Below, one piece after another: positions 46,637-57,539 of a DNA stretch of 64,000 nucleotides (positions within the stretch are counted from its first letter, which is position 1; each line of letters starts with the position of its first letter). The stretch is taken from the NCBI GenBank assembly GCA_013176395.1, contig JABMLP010000002.1:868001-932000 (forward strand), given 5' to 3'. The notes beneath the pieces are model-generated. The model was not told where the DNA came from and did not search any database. It saw nothing but the letters and a program-made list of their open reading frames with translations. Source of the DNA: Venturia oleaginea (Eukaryota; Ascomycota; Dothideomycetes; Venturiales; Venturiaceae). The position numbers and the translations under genes were made by a program.

Positions 46637-47699
46637 TATACCAGCTGCTGAAGATGTAAGAAGGGGAAAGGAGGGACGCACACATTGGATTTCAATTTTT
46701 GGCTATTGCAGCGACCTGGAAGAAGTGTGAAGAATAAGACACACCGGATTTCATTTGTTTTGTCGCAAAAGGCGGAAGCAGCTGCATCGTGGTTGTTATC
46801 AAGTGAAGGTCAAAACTGGTATTTTGGAAATGATAACTGCTGATATTGGGGCGGTACTAATGGAAAATGATGACGGGCGTCGAGAAAGAGATGTCTTGGA
46901 TTCCATTTCAACGGCAGCATTTCCGTTATTGGCAAAAGGAGAGGTGGTCGCAACATCTCATACATTGAAAGCAAAGATTGGTTCTGGGGCCACCGATACC
47001 TTTGGAGAGTAAATAATGGTCGAGGATGAAGATGGGGAAGTGAGGAAGAGAGACACAGCGTTACATGTTATTGCTCGCAGGCGTCAATTTAGAGGTTGGA
47101 AGGGCTTGGATTTTTGAAATTAGTATTTGTTCCCGTCTTCTTCTGAAAGACTTTTCATGATTATTAGGCATGTAGAGAACCTGTCAGTAATGATCCAGGT
47201 CAGATTGATGCCATCACAGTGGAGTAGCTAATTGGGAGTGTATTTCGATGCCTTACAATATCTGCTCTTCAATAGCAATCTCTCAAATACAAATCAATAT
47301 CGCAAAACTTCTGGCAATTTGTCTCATAAGATTCAGCACTAAATTGGGGGCAAGGCATAAGACGTATAGAATCTACTGCGCACTCAAACGACCGCACTAT
47401 TGTGCCATGATTTAGAACTATCTATGATTGCTTTCTTAGATTCATGGACAGCACGAACAATGCTAGCTACTGTGCAATACATATGCAATCTCATAAACAT
47501 GGAAAGTTCCTCTCTCTTTCTCTTTTCTTCTTCCTCTCTCTATGCATACAATTTACTATCTATAACATCTACACTGCACTAACAACCAAACTAACCAGCA
47601 AACCCGTCACTCTCATACTTCCCCCAATACAACTCGCAAACCCCCCATAACAAACCCCTGATACTCTTCCAACGCCCCCGCAGCCACCGTAAACAACAA
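46637..47699. other. Intergenic
   Basis: About 1.06 kb between the orphan gene and the secreted-protein relic. An 85-codon plus frame (46755-47012, containing GILEMITADIGAVLMENDDG) is weakly coding-like and could be a further exon of the orphan gene. The 47500-47650 stretch is pyrimidine-rich. Confidence 0.3.
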
Positions 47700-48101
47700 A
47701 TGAGATACTCCCCAATTCCCTTGCATTCTCTTTGCTTTTCCGCCCTCACCCTCGCAACACCCCTGCGATAAACATCATCACCTCTGATATAATCACCATT
47801 ATCGCCTCTCTCAATGCGAACGACCCCATCAGCGGCCTCAGCAGCGACGATCCAATCAATCCTGCTACGCTAAGGTTTCGGGGGCTTTACAACAGAAACG
47901 GGCACCCAAAGAACATTTCAATTTACCCTCGACAATCAATATTTGATCCATAACACGAATACGGGCCTCTCGACCGTGGCTCAGCCTTTGACGAGTTACC
48001 AGGGACAGTGCTGTGGTACATTCGCGAGGTGTAGTGATGGAAGTACACAGGTACAAGTTGACACCGGGTTGAAAGTTGATTTAAAGATGCAGATGGCTTG
48101 A
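47700..48101 (+). pseudogene. Frameshifted small secreted protein relic
   Basis: An ATG at 47700 opens a signal-peptide-like frame (MRYSPIPLHSLCFSALTLA) that runs into a stop at about 47770. The next frame continues with SDIITIIASLNANDPISGLS up to about 47880. A third frame then carries FTLDNQYLIHNTNTGLSTVA and a cysteine-containing end (QCCGTFARC), with a stop at 48101. All three pieces have natural protein composition, follow each other without gaps, and are linked by single-base register changes rather than plausible introns. The overall plan is a small secreted protein of about 130 residues inactivated by two frameshifts. The family is not recognised. Sequencing error in homopolymer runs (CCCC, GGGGG) at both junctions is the main alternative. 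Confidence 0.45.
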
Positions 48102-48580
48102 GAAGAAAAGTGAATAATACGGGACCAGTTCGTGAGGTGATGAGGAGCATAAGTTATGAAGAGCAAAAGTGAGAGAGTCCTGAGAGGAGGTTGGCATAGC
48201 GAGGACCATCAGATCTAGGGCACTTTACACCTCATCTTCAAGTAGTAGAATATGCGGTTGACTTCGAGATCTCCCAGCTTTTAGTCGCTTATGGAGTGTT
48301 GTTTGCAGCTACGCTGTAACAGCCGCTAGAATTTAGCGATTGAACCTCGGTCGAAGATGCCAACATTGAAGTCTCATGAATCGGCAAATTTTTGGGGAGC
48401 TTCCCTTCATTGCTGCCACATGTAGTCGCAACGAGTCGCTGGATTCTTATGTTCCAGTAGACAGCTGCAGATGTTGCGTAGATGTTCGTATTTCGTATCA
48501 GCTGTTCAGTGTGAGATATGTGGCTGGAGCTGATTTGCCTTGCTGCTCTTGCATTACCTTAGTTTCATCTTCTCGTATCA
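48102..48580. other. Intergenic
   Basis: About 480 bp, including the presumed 3' UTR of the CZIB gene. No gene recognised. Confidence 0.35.
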
Positions 48581-49243
48581 TCACGCTCTCCTGATCTCCC
48601 ATTTGATATTTTGGATGCTGACCTCATCGCTGGCCTTCTCATCGTAGTCGTACCACTCGCCCTCTGTCAGGTCAACGGCTTCAAACTTAGTGCCCGTTGG
48701 TCCCTCATCTTCGTTGTCCTCGGTAGCGTTCTGGTAGCCATCGGCTTCCCAGTCTCCATCGGGCTTGAATTCCACAAACTCCAGTCCTCGACAATCTAGT
48801 ACAATAATGTTCGCAGTATGGGCGCCGCCTTTGGCAGGATTTGTTGTGTGGGTGGAGTGCGTGGAGGGATCTTGCTGAGAGGGATGGACGTAGGCGATCG
48901 GCGCTTCGACAATATTCGCAGTGTGCTCACGCTGGGGAAGGACATTAGCATAGTTGGGCGCTTCATATCTGGCTGCCCTAACCTTACAACTCTTACATCT
49001 CCAGACAAAGTTGGCCTCACCACGACTGCCAGACTGCTCATTCTTCTCGAATCGTGAGACGGAGACCCAGTTTGGGTGTATTTCGCGGCATGATGTGCAT
49101 TGGACCTTGAATGTGTAGTGGAATGGTTGGTCTTCAGTGTCGACTGGGCGGAGGTTTGTCACTCTGCAATATGTTAGAGAGTGCTGTAGTATGGACGACG
49201 GGATGTACCCATTGAGTTCTGCTGTCAGTGCTATAGCGAGCAT
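48581..49243 (-). CDS. CZIB/DUF866 family zinc-binding protein (UPF0587, C1orf123-like)
   Basis: Three exons (49243-49209, 49163-48983, 48931-48581) give 188 residues. Introns are 45 and 51 bp, both multiples of three without in-frame stops. Retaining them would add 15 and 17 residues and would hide the family signature. Spliced, the start is MLAIALTAELNGVTNLRPVD, the standard family N-terminus. The two CxxC zinc ligands are Cys34/Cys37 (VQCTSC) and Cys68/Cys71 (CKSCKRE). The family block HPNWVSVSRFEKNEQSGSR lies between them, and LDCRGLEFVEFKPDGDW follows near the C-terminus. The human orthologue is a soluble zinc-binding protein of uncertain function. The insertion rich in Thr/His between CKRE and the DCRGLEF block is longer than usual. 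Divergent from the PPR-like gene. Confidence 0.92.
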   Translation of the reverse strand: MLAIALTAELNGYIPSSILQHSLTYCRVTNLRPVDTEDQPFHYTFKVQCTSCREIHPNWVSVSRFEKNEQSGSRGEANFVWRCKSCKVRAARYEAPNYANVLPQREHTANIVEAPIAYVHPSQQDPSTHSTHTTNPAKGGAHTANIIVLDCRGLEFVEFKPDGDWEADGYQNATEDNEDEGPTGTKFEAVDLTEGEWYDYDEKASDEVSIQNIKWEIRRA

Positions 49244-49451
49244 TCTGTAGGAGTATAATTTGTTGTTGTATGTGAGTAGGAGCGGCGGCGACAAAAGCGT
49301 GGGGCGAAACTCGGAGGTGGATATTTTATGTGGTAAGATGCATGATCATGAACCCATTGACAGCATTTGTATACACCCATCACTCAAAGCCATTGCTGCT
49401 TCCCCCATCCTCCGACCGAATTCCCCGAAATGAGGCAGTAATGTCTAACCC
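49244..49451. promoter_or_regulatory. Divergent promoter, CZIB and PPR-like genes
   Basis: These 208 bp between two divergent start codons must contain both promoters and 5' UTRs, a compact arrangement. Confidence 0.5.
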
Positions 49452-51488
49452 ATGCTCAATCTGTGGTCCCAAGTTGGCCGTGTGGGCTGCAGCTGTCGAT
49501 GTCCATCCTGCTTGACCACGAAACACAAACTCGTCCGACGCGTGTCGTCGGCCATTGCAACCATAAGGCCCCGGCCAAAGACGTCCTCGACCTTTCTCTA
49601 CTCTGCTATATTCGCCGCTGCCACTGTCACCGATGGACACTTCAAGCGACAACGGAGGGCCCACTGGGACGATGCAATATCAAAAGCACATGCACAGCTG
49701 GAGGCTTCACAGCGCGCAATCCAGGACCGTTCAGAGCAATTGCTTGAAAATTCGGACGCGGGTTTTCAGGGAGAAGATTTGCTTGAAAAGCCAGACGAAT
49801 TACCCCGGAAAGAGAAGGCGAACGCGAATAAGAAAAATGACTCTCCACGTCCTGGCGGTCTAAACAGCCATGCACATCTCATGGATGTCGAAAATGTCAT
49901 GCGATATGCTCCAAAGCCCGGAGCTCCCAGACCACCAATCCCTCATACCACACAACCCCTCTATTATCCTTCACCGTGGGCCGCCGAATACAGCGCTCCT
50001 CAATCGCTATGGTCAGGGGAATATCAAAGAAGGAAGGCCTATGCCAGAATTTGGACAAAGAAGAAGATATCAAAGGCCGAGATTGCTTCTGCAAGATTGG
50101 CTGTGGAGATGATCATGGCGATTGAACTCGAGAGCATCTCCATGTTCAACCTCGGCCTCTTGCCTGAGGCTGTGCGAGAGATTGCCCTTCTGTCTCGTGC
50201 CGAACAGTACCAGGTTCTATACGACTTAAGGGTTGATCTCAACGCCACGAACCCGCTGGAACCGTGGGAAGGTCGCCGTGGAGCCACCGCTGGAATAAAG
50301 GTTCCACAGTACGAGCAAAGAGAGGACAACTCGCACTATCCGATAATAGAAGAGTTGAACGAGGCCATTCTGGGGTTGTTTCGGGCTTACAAGGGACGAG
50401 AAATCGGGTTCGTGGCTCTCGTCGTTAAAATCGTCCATAATCTTCTCGTCTCTTCAGCACCGCCCGACTTGCAGACTGTCAATCTACTCTTACTGGGCTT
50501 TCATGGTCCAGGCGATCGATCCCATGTACGCCATCTGATTATTGATGCTGTTATACAATTTTGTATCTCTGTCAGGGTCCGTCCGAATGAGATCACTTGC
50601 GCCACAATTCTCGCCAGCTATGTTGAACAGAACAATTCAGCAGGATTTGTGAATTACATTGGGCTCATGCGAGCCGCTGACGGCACGCGTGGACTAATGC
50701 TTGCGAAACCCGATATCCACAGCACGGAGGCCTCTCAAGGCCGACTGGTCCCGCATGATCAAATTGAGCACAAAGTCTTCCAGGCTGTCAGTCCTTCTAC
50801 GCTTGTTTTCTGGCAAGTTGTCAGAGGTGTCTTGAAGTTCTCTAGCCTACAGGCAGCAATAGAGATCTGTAAGAATTTCGGCAAGTTGGCCTGGGGTTTG
50901 GACAGATACTGTCTCTTCGAATTACTCAGGCAGTGTGCCAAGGATGAGGATTGGGAATCTGGCAAATGGGTTTGGGACCAGGTCGAGATCTTTCGTCAAA
51001 GACATCACAAGGACCTTGCACCAATTGTTGGAATGATGTTGGCACTCTGTCTGAAGTGCAATGAGAGGTCCATGTTTGACAAAATCTTCAGCGACGCGCT
51101 CGATCAGAAATACAAGCTCGGGGTTGGTCAGGTCACAACAGTCGTTGTGACTGATTTAGCTGAAGCGGCATTATGGAAAATTGAGCACGATCGTCAAATG
51201 GATGGTGATGAGGATGAGGGAGAAATGGAAAAGGCAGAAAGGGAAGCTGGGGTTCCCGCACTCACCAACGACCATCATATCCCAGGAACGGGAGTCACGC
51301 CCACTATTGCCAAAGACCTCGAAGACTTTCTGACCGTCGAACCAGAAAGCAATGCTTTGGACTTCTCAGAAAGCGCAGTGTGGAGCGAAGACATACGGGC
51401 GGAACAATACCCAATAAAAGATGATTACAAGCAAACCGAGCAGCCTCGCATCGACGATTTCAAGGATCAAACTGGTGAAACGAAATAG
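49452..51488 (+). CDS. Mitochondrial helical-repeat (PPR-like) protein
   Basis: Single exon, 678 residues. The first 60 residues contain many Arg, Lys and Ser and no acidic residue (first Asp at 61), as expected for a mitochondrial targeting sequence. A charged helical linker and the block MRYAPKPGAPRPPIPHTTQP follow. From about residue 300 to 560 helical pairs appear (DLQTVNLLLLGFHGPGDRSH; RPNEITCATILASYVEQNNS; FWQVVRGVLKFSSLQAAIEI). They have the spacing and composition of divergent pentatricopeptide repeats. The C-terminus is acidic. Filamentous ascomycetes have proteins of this kind that act on mitochondrial mRNA or ribosomes; that role is inferred. The start could also be slightly downstream, but the targeting sequence supports the first Met. 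Confidence 0.8.
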   Translation: MLNLWSQVGRVGCSCRCPSCLTTKHKLVRRVSSAIATIRPRPKTSSTFLYSAIFAAATVTDGHFKRQRRAHWDDAISKAHAQLEASQRAIQDRSEQLLENSDAGFQGEDLLEKPDELPRKEKANANKKNDSPRPGGLNSHAHLMDVENVMRYAPKPGAPRPPIPHTTQPLYYPSPWAAEYSAPQSLWSGEYQRRKAYARIWTKKKISKAEIASARLAVEMIMAIELESISMFNLGLLPEAVREIALLSRAEQYQVLYDLRVDLNATNPLEPWEGRRGATAGIKVPQYEQREDNSHYPIIEELNEAILGLFRAYKGREIGFVALVVKIVHNLLVSSAPPDLQTVNLLLLGFHGPGDRSHVRHLIIDAVIQFCISVRVRPNEITCATILASYVEQNNSAGFVNYIGLMRAADGTRGLMLAKPDIHSTEASQGRLVPHDQIEHKVFQAVSPSTLVFWQVVRGVLKFSSLQAAIEICKNFGKLAWGLDRYCLFELLRQCAKDEDWESGKWVWDQVEIFRQRHHKDLAPIVGMMLALCLKCNERSMFDKIFSDALDQKYKLGVGQVTTVVVTDLAEAALWKIEHDRQMDGDEDEGEMEKAEREAGVPALTNDHHIPGTGVTPTIAKDLEDFLTVEPESNALDFSESAVWSEDIRAEQYPIKDDYKQTEQPRIDDFKDQTGETK

Positions 51489-52214
51489 CAAACGCCATTA
51501 TTCCACCCTACTGTAGAACACCATATATGTATTTCAATACTTGAAAACACAAAATGCTTGTCGGCATGTCTCTCTACCACCAGATTGCTACTTGGCCTCG
51601 ATCTGAAGCCTTGAATACCCTCAGCAAAGCGGACTGATTACTTCAGTGCTGTCAAAAGCCACCTTTATTTCGGAAAAACCAGGATAAAAACGAGATGAAT
51701 AGCAACAATGAGTTTTGACAAGTGGAGGAGGAACTCAATTGACGAGTGAACTATCACAGCATGAGCTGAAATCCGAGTATGCGGTGCTCAACCCAGGCAG
51801 GATTACCAAGTGACACAACCACGTGCAATGTCTATTTTTGGGCCACGGGCACGGCGCGCCTCGTTATTATTCTACCGCAAGGACTATCCAATCTTTCCCA
51901 CGTACCGTAGGAGACCTTCAGCCCCTTCAGCCTCGAAAGCGGCTCTGAGCCAAGACGATCCGGTCCACGCTATGGCGTTAATCCGTCAGGGATCTTGACC
52001 GACGATCTACGCAGTAAGGCAGCGTTAGTCTGGCACCTCAAAAGGAGTACAGCTGTGCACCGCCCCAGGTATAGATCGACTGGTGAGTTTTCCATAAAGC
52101 TTGTCGTCGCTTGGTCGCATTCTTTCTTGCCGATCTTTTTACTTCAGCCCTCGTCGACTGTCGTTATTCCCTCTTGATTGCCGTGTTCAGTCTTTCGTCT
52201 GACAAACACTGACA
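51489..52214. other. Promoter region of the GPI-protein gene
   Basis: About 725 bp between two genes on the same strand. It contains the 3' UTR of the PPR-like gene and the promoter of the wall-protein gene. No other feature recognised. Confidence 0.4.
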
Positions 52215-54340
52215 ATGGTTTCGCTGCTTTTTGGTATGCCCGCAGCTGTACGGCTATTGGTTGCGCTTCACGGAGCCCAGTCCGCTTTTGCCAATGGTAT
52301 GAGAGGAATTGACAGCTGATTATCATCTTTGCTAATGAATTAAACACAGCATCGAACAGCACATCTTCCCCAAAGCCAGCATCATCGCCATCAGTAACAT
52401 CTTCACCCTTGGGCCCGTCCGGTGATTGCGCGGCAAATTGCAAGGTTTTCGTAAGACTATGTTGGCAACAAAGGCATGAATGAAGCTGACCGTTTTGTAG
52501 GCTCACACGACGCAATGGTACTGGGCTCCTCTACAAATCACTACCACCTTAACTGCTGCGACCGTATTGTATGTCATAGGCAAAGATGGTACAACTCGAA
52601 CAAGCACGGTCTACGCCGATTTGCCCGAAGGATATACACGGCCTCCAACTGACGACAAGGGCACCCATATCGAAAGCTTTTCATGGACAGACGCTGGTGG
52701 GAAAGTGGGCTCGACTACAATGTAAGATTCTTCATTCATTGACAAGAACAAAGCTCACCGAGGACAGAGCGTTCCCAACTCAATTTAACGCTTACCCTGC
52801 TGGATACACGTGGGATGGAACGCTTTCGACTGTCGACAAAGCTGGGAAGTCCGTTTGTGCCACAGCGAGCGCTTCCTATGTCCCCTACTCTCCTTACGCG
52901 ACTCCAACTCAAAAAAACGTCGTCGACTCTTTGCAAGGAAAAGATGGCACTCTTTACCGCTTGGCAATGGAGTCTGTCGGTGGTCCAGCAGATAATTCTA
53001 TCAACCCTAACGATACTGCTCCAAAAGTTTGCAGCACGCCTGGTTTCGTAGCTCCAGCTGCGGCTGTTCAATCTGCACAGTTCCTCACCGTCACATCGAC
53101 ATCACATGAGTCTTCGACTCAAAAGACCCCCTCATCGCCAACTGTCACAAAACCAGAAAGCCAGGTTACCTCAACAAGCCAAACACGTGCAGTTACGAGC
53201 ACCTGTACTTCTGCGGACTGCGACGATGACGATATTCCTCTTCCCAAACCAGCCATCACTTGTGATAAAAATGACCCAGGTTCCTGTCCTATTACCACAC
53301 CTCCACCGCCGCCTCCAGTCACGTCCACGTGCAAAACCGCTGACTGCGACGATAACAACAACCTCCCCGCACCAATCATCACCTGCGACAAGGATGACAG
53401 TGCCTGTCCCACACGCACGGAAACCCCGGTCGTCGTCCCACCAATCATGCTATCCGGCACAATGTACTCCGCCACTCCCCTTGGTACCGTTGCACCCAAA
53501 GGCACACAACCTGGTACAACGACGATGGGTTATGTCCTCCCCGGTGCAACACTAGCACCTGGTAGTACGATCACGTTTGGAAGTGGATTGCTGGCGCAGA
53601 CGATTGTGTTGAGGACGAAGACTAGTTTGACGCAGTTGGAGGTTGATGGAAAGACTAGTGTGCTGCCTACCGGGACACCTGTGAAGAGTAAGGAGACAGG
53701 AATGACGGAGGGGCAGACAGCTGTTGGAGGTGGCAGGACCAAGATAGGAGGGGGAATGGTTACCGGGAGTGCGATGCCGACGCCGGACGTGGTGGTTATT
53801 GGAGGGACTACTATGACGAGTGGGACGGTGGTTAGTGTTGAGGGTGGGAAGACGGTCACGGCTGTTCCGGCTATTACTGTCACGGGTGGCAACATGATTA
53901 CCTCGGGGACGATCGTGAGCATCGAGGGCGGTAAAACAGTGACAGAGAGTGGAAAGAGTGTTTTTGTTGTTGAGGGCAAGACGTTGAGTGTTGGAGGCAG
54001 CATCACAGTCGGCTCTGGCGCCAGTACCACCGTCGTGGCTTTGTCTACCGACAAGAGTGGTAACTCTGTCGTGGCCGTCGGATCGAAAACTTCGACGATC
54101 ACGCATGCGACTGCTACGGACAGTGCTAGTACCAGCTCGATGGGCGTGGGAGACTACATCAACAGCGGGTTGGGAGGCATAGGCCTTGTCATCTCGTCAA
54201 CCACGGACACAGGAACAGCAAAGTCAACTGCTTCGGCAGAGGGAGCAGCATCGGGTGCTTCGAGCTCTGCTATATATGTCGGGATGCTTGGAGAGTTTGC
54301 GCTAGCTTTGTTGGGTTGTTTAGTAACTCTCCTGCTTTGA
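52215..54340 (+). CDS. GPI-anchored Ser/Thr-rich cell-wall protein
   Basis: Four exons (52215-52296, 52350-52450, 52501-52721, 52768-54340) with introns of 53, 50 and 46 bp give 658 residues. The signal peptide comes from exon 1 (MVSLLFGMPAAVRLLVALHG, ending about SAFAN). An N-terminal region with CAANC and a beta-rich segment (AATVLYVIGKDGTTRTSTVY) follows. Then comes a Ser/Thr/Pro-rich stretch with two copies of a Cys/Asp module, and a Gly/Thr/Val-rich region with two copies of a second repeat. The protein ends in a Ser-rich spacer and a hydrophobic tail (IYVGMLGEFALALLGCLVTL), the GPI-attachment signal. It should be exported and linked to membrane or wall glucan, perhaps as an adhesin or structural mannoprotein. 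The 5' exons are inferred from splice sites and continuity. Confidence 0.85.
53190..53411 (+). repeat. Duplicated Cys/Asp-rich module in the wall protein
   Basis: Two copies (about 53190-53294 and 53318-53411) encode the plan STCx2ADCDD...P.P.ITCDKxD...CP with four Cys each, separated by a Pro run. The second copy diverges in its middle (NNNLPAPI versus DDIPLPKPA). Internal duplication is typical of adhesins. Confidence 0.8.
53797..53942 (+). repeat. Duplicated GG-x-M-x-TSGT-x-VS-x-EGGKTVT unit
   Basis: Copies at about 53797-53859 and 53884-53942 encode MTSGTVVSVEGGKTVT and MITSGTIVSIEGGKTVT, followed by a weaker third version (VVEGKTLSVGGSITVGSG). Probably short beta-strand repeats in the wall-spanning region. 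Confidence 0.8.
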
Positions 54341-57300
54341 ATCTTGGCTAATTCGTTGCTGAGTACTTTGATAGCGTTAACATGTCTATATGGGATTAAT
54401 TTAATGCTAATACTTATCTCAACATTCAGCTCGTGAGCCGACATCATCGGTGTGCCGGTGTGTCGGTGTAGGTATTTATACATATCCAGCCAGAGAAGTC
54501 TTTAACTCCTCCAAGAAAAGCTTCCAAGTTATCAAAATCGCCTGAGTTGGTATCGTCGACGAACAAGACCGAGGTCATGAGCTGAAGTACTGCGCAAAAT
54601 GTTTTCTGGTGCTTCCATTGCTTGAGGGAGATCTTGGTTTATAGCAGATATCACGGTTACCCACGGGCGAATGGATGGGGCGGTAAAATTAAATCCCGAC
54701 CATCTGAGGATAAGACGTTCAATTTGCACTGAGAACGCTATTTCCTGCCGTTACGTAGATATATAAATTGAAGACCATCGTCACGATTGATCGTTCAGAA
54801 AGAAAGCCGCGCCCAGGGCTTTGTATGGCATGGCTTTTGGTCCGTGCAATGTGACGCTTTTCGCCCGAAACTGCTTTCAGCAAATGTTCTTCTTACGGCT
54901 TTCGGGAAGGTGAACCACTTTTTGTGTCAGTATCAAGGTCCCTGAAGTCGGTATTATGACAAACCTATAAATACTGTCTTTATTCGCGAGAAATTTTACA
55001 TGTACAAAGGATTCAATCCATACACTCGACGTATGGCTCTCCACTGCCGTGCTATCGGCAGGTACAAGCATCTTGTCACTGCGTGATCGTGGCAGCGCAA
55101 GAATTATCATGTCGAGCACAACATACCTTTTTCTCATCATCACTTTAGGTTATGATCATTATCATATCCTTCTGAGTTCCATCCGTCAATTCCCCCGCCA
55201 ATGTCCCCACATCCGCGCATGGACATGGCTGAAACACGGCGCACGTCCGAATTTATCACATGTGCAAGTCCTGAATCCCAAAAAAACCCGAGCGATATGT
55301 TTGAGTTTGAAAAAAAGCTGACAGATCAACTTTTATATGCTCTTAATGGCAAGGCCGAATGCAGCCCCTCCGAAACTTGAGCCGAAATATCTAGGATATG
55401 AAGGTTAGGATTGTGAAAGATCACCTACCTTACCTTGCTGTCTCAATGGCATAATTGAGGTATAAATACGAACTTCTGGCTCAAATCTTTTCAATTAGGA
55501 CTATATATAGAGATCAGATGAATCGAATGGATAGAACATTGAGATCTACCTCGGCGATTTCTTGTTGAACACCATCATCACTGTTCTATTTGCTTGCTTG
55601 CTCTGTCATCCGCATAGCCTTTCAACACTCAAACTGTCCAGCATTCCATAACAACGGTTGATATAATAGCTCAATATGATCACCAAGTTTTTGAGGGTTC
55701 CAGAACCCGACATGACACGACCTCGAGTGTTCAATCTTGCTGATTTCGTAGATGCTCCTGGAGAAAGGTTCTTATACACCAGGTCATTGATAAACGACAA
55801 GAATTCGTGAATGTCCCCACAATGTGCTCATCAAACACCCCGATGTTGACGCGGATGTGACGCGTACATTGATTGCCGTAGCCAGAAGCAACGGTAATGT
55901 CCAAAACAGCTCACTAGCCAACTTCAAGCACGTTTCATGAATTTATTTATCGTCTGGTGGGGAGGGTTGTGACGGCCATCAAACGTGGCGTGATGTTGCG
56001 GCGCATGGCTGTCGCTCTTACAACGATGCGTCTACAATTCTGGGCCATCAGCACTTAACGCGTGAATTTGTCTTCTATGTCAATGTGATACTCATAAACA
56101 GAACAATAAGACTTACCTTACACATCTTCCATGATGAGCACCATCACCACCGCAACAACTTGCTTCCTACCATTTTTGCGTGGACAGAATTTTAATCAAG
56201 CTCCACAGCTGTATCAGCTATACCAAACCGAAACAGAATTCGAGAAGTCTACGACGCAACCATGTAATTCTTCCCTGGTACTGTCTTATTTATCTCACAA
56301 TCCACCAAGTAGCTGATCCTGATACTGCGCACGGAAGCCACGAATGGTGAATCGGAAATACACTTTAAGATCAGGACAAATAGCCTGCTCGTTCGACTCT
56401 TGATGCCATCATCCGTGTAACGCGAAAAAACGAGACAGCGGCTTAGTTCGCTGTGGTTGACCGTGCCATCGTCATACATTCAATCCTTTGAATGGGTTTC
56501 GAGCAAGAGAGATGATTTAACGAACATGAGACACAGTCCATGAGCGTCGCACTCTTTTCTCAACGCTGGTGGACACAACAATATTCCTCTCTGTACACAA
56601 AAGTTGCGGCATGCACACCATCAGTATTAGTCGTGTGAACTTGATCAACATCTCAATGGAGTAGACAATGTTTCGACTGTGATGATCATCGAATAATCCT
56701 GATGCTAATTAGCATCGTCGGTACTGAACTCGCAGATCTCGAAACTAAGGAGCGCCAATGTCCACATCCTACCAGCAAAATTACATGCTCCCCATGATGA
56801 GCGAAGAGAACTTCTCCAACTGCAAGGCACACCCCGGACCATGAGGATGCGGATAAGTATCTGCTTATTGCCACATCAGATATTGCAAGAAACCTCCCCT
56901 AAATAGTGTTCCACAGCCATCGATGGACTGGAACTGGCGGGATTCCTTCCATTGGCCAAAACCTTCAAGTCCACAATTATTTCCGTGTCAAGCCGCATCG
57001 TTGAGAAAGAAGGGCTGGAGAATGATGAATGGCTAAAACGAGCGGGTGTGCATTGAATTGAAAACCGACCTCATGAAAGATGACTATGGCAAAGGCTTGA
57101 GAATTGCTAAGAAAGGAGCGACGTTCTATTGAGAAGTGAAGACAAGAATATAAGCGAGTGGGTATCGAGCTAACCACAAATCAACAACTGTTGTCCGTAA
57201 AAATCATACCGTCCAACCTAAATTATACCTCAATCGTCCCCGTCTGCAGGTCCATACTTTGTCTCGCCAAAAACCGATCCGAACTTATCTGTTGGATCGA

Positions 57301-57539
57301 AGCAGGGAAAATGATCAGAGAGTGTAGATGATCGTAGGGTATGTTTACTATAAACCGCAAAAGTCCAATCCATATCCGTTTCGTATCGTATCGTATCGGT
57401 CTCGTTTCACTCCGTTCCGTTCCACCATCAAGACAGAAGAAGAAGAAGGCATCATCTCTCATCTCAAGGTAGGAAATATTCGACCGTCCGGTCAAAAAGA
57501 AAGGTTCGCAGAACACAAATCGTTCTAACCAAAGCTTAT
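54341..57539. other. Gene-poor tract of 3.2 kb
   Basis: No confident gene. Frames of 60-106 codons occur on both strands without domains; the best is an 88-codon minus frame at 55143-54877 containing VVLDMIILALPRSRSDKMLV. No RNA gene, transposon or long repeat recognised. It holds the 3' ends of both flanking convergent genes. Confidence 0.35.

Noticed and set aside
53530..54106. Two overlapping minus-strand frames of 184-190 codons rich in Val/Pro or Arg/His
   Set aside because: Antisense to the repeat region of the GPI protein, whose Gly/Thr/Val codons generate stop-free complementary frames.
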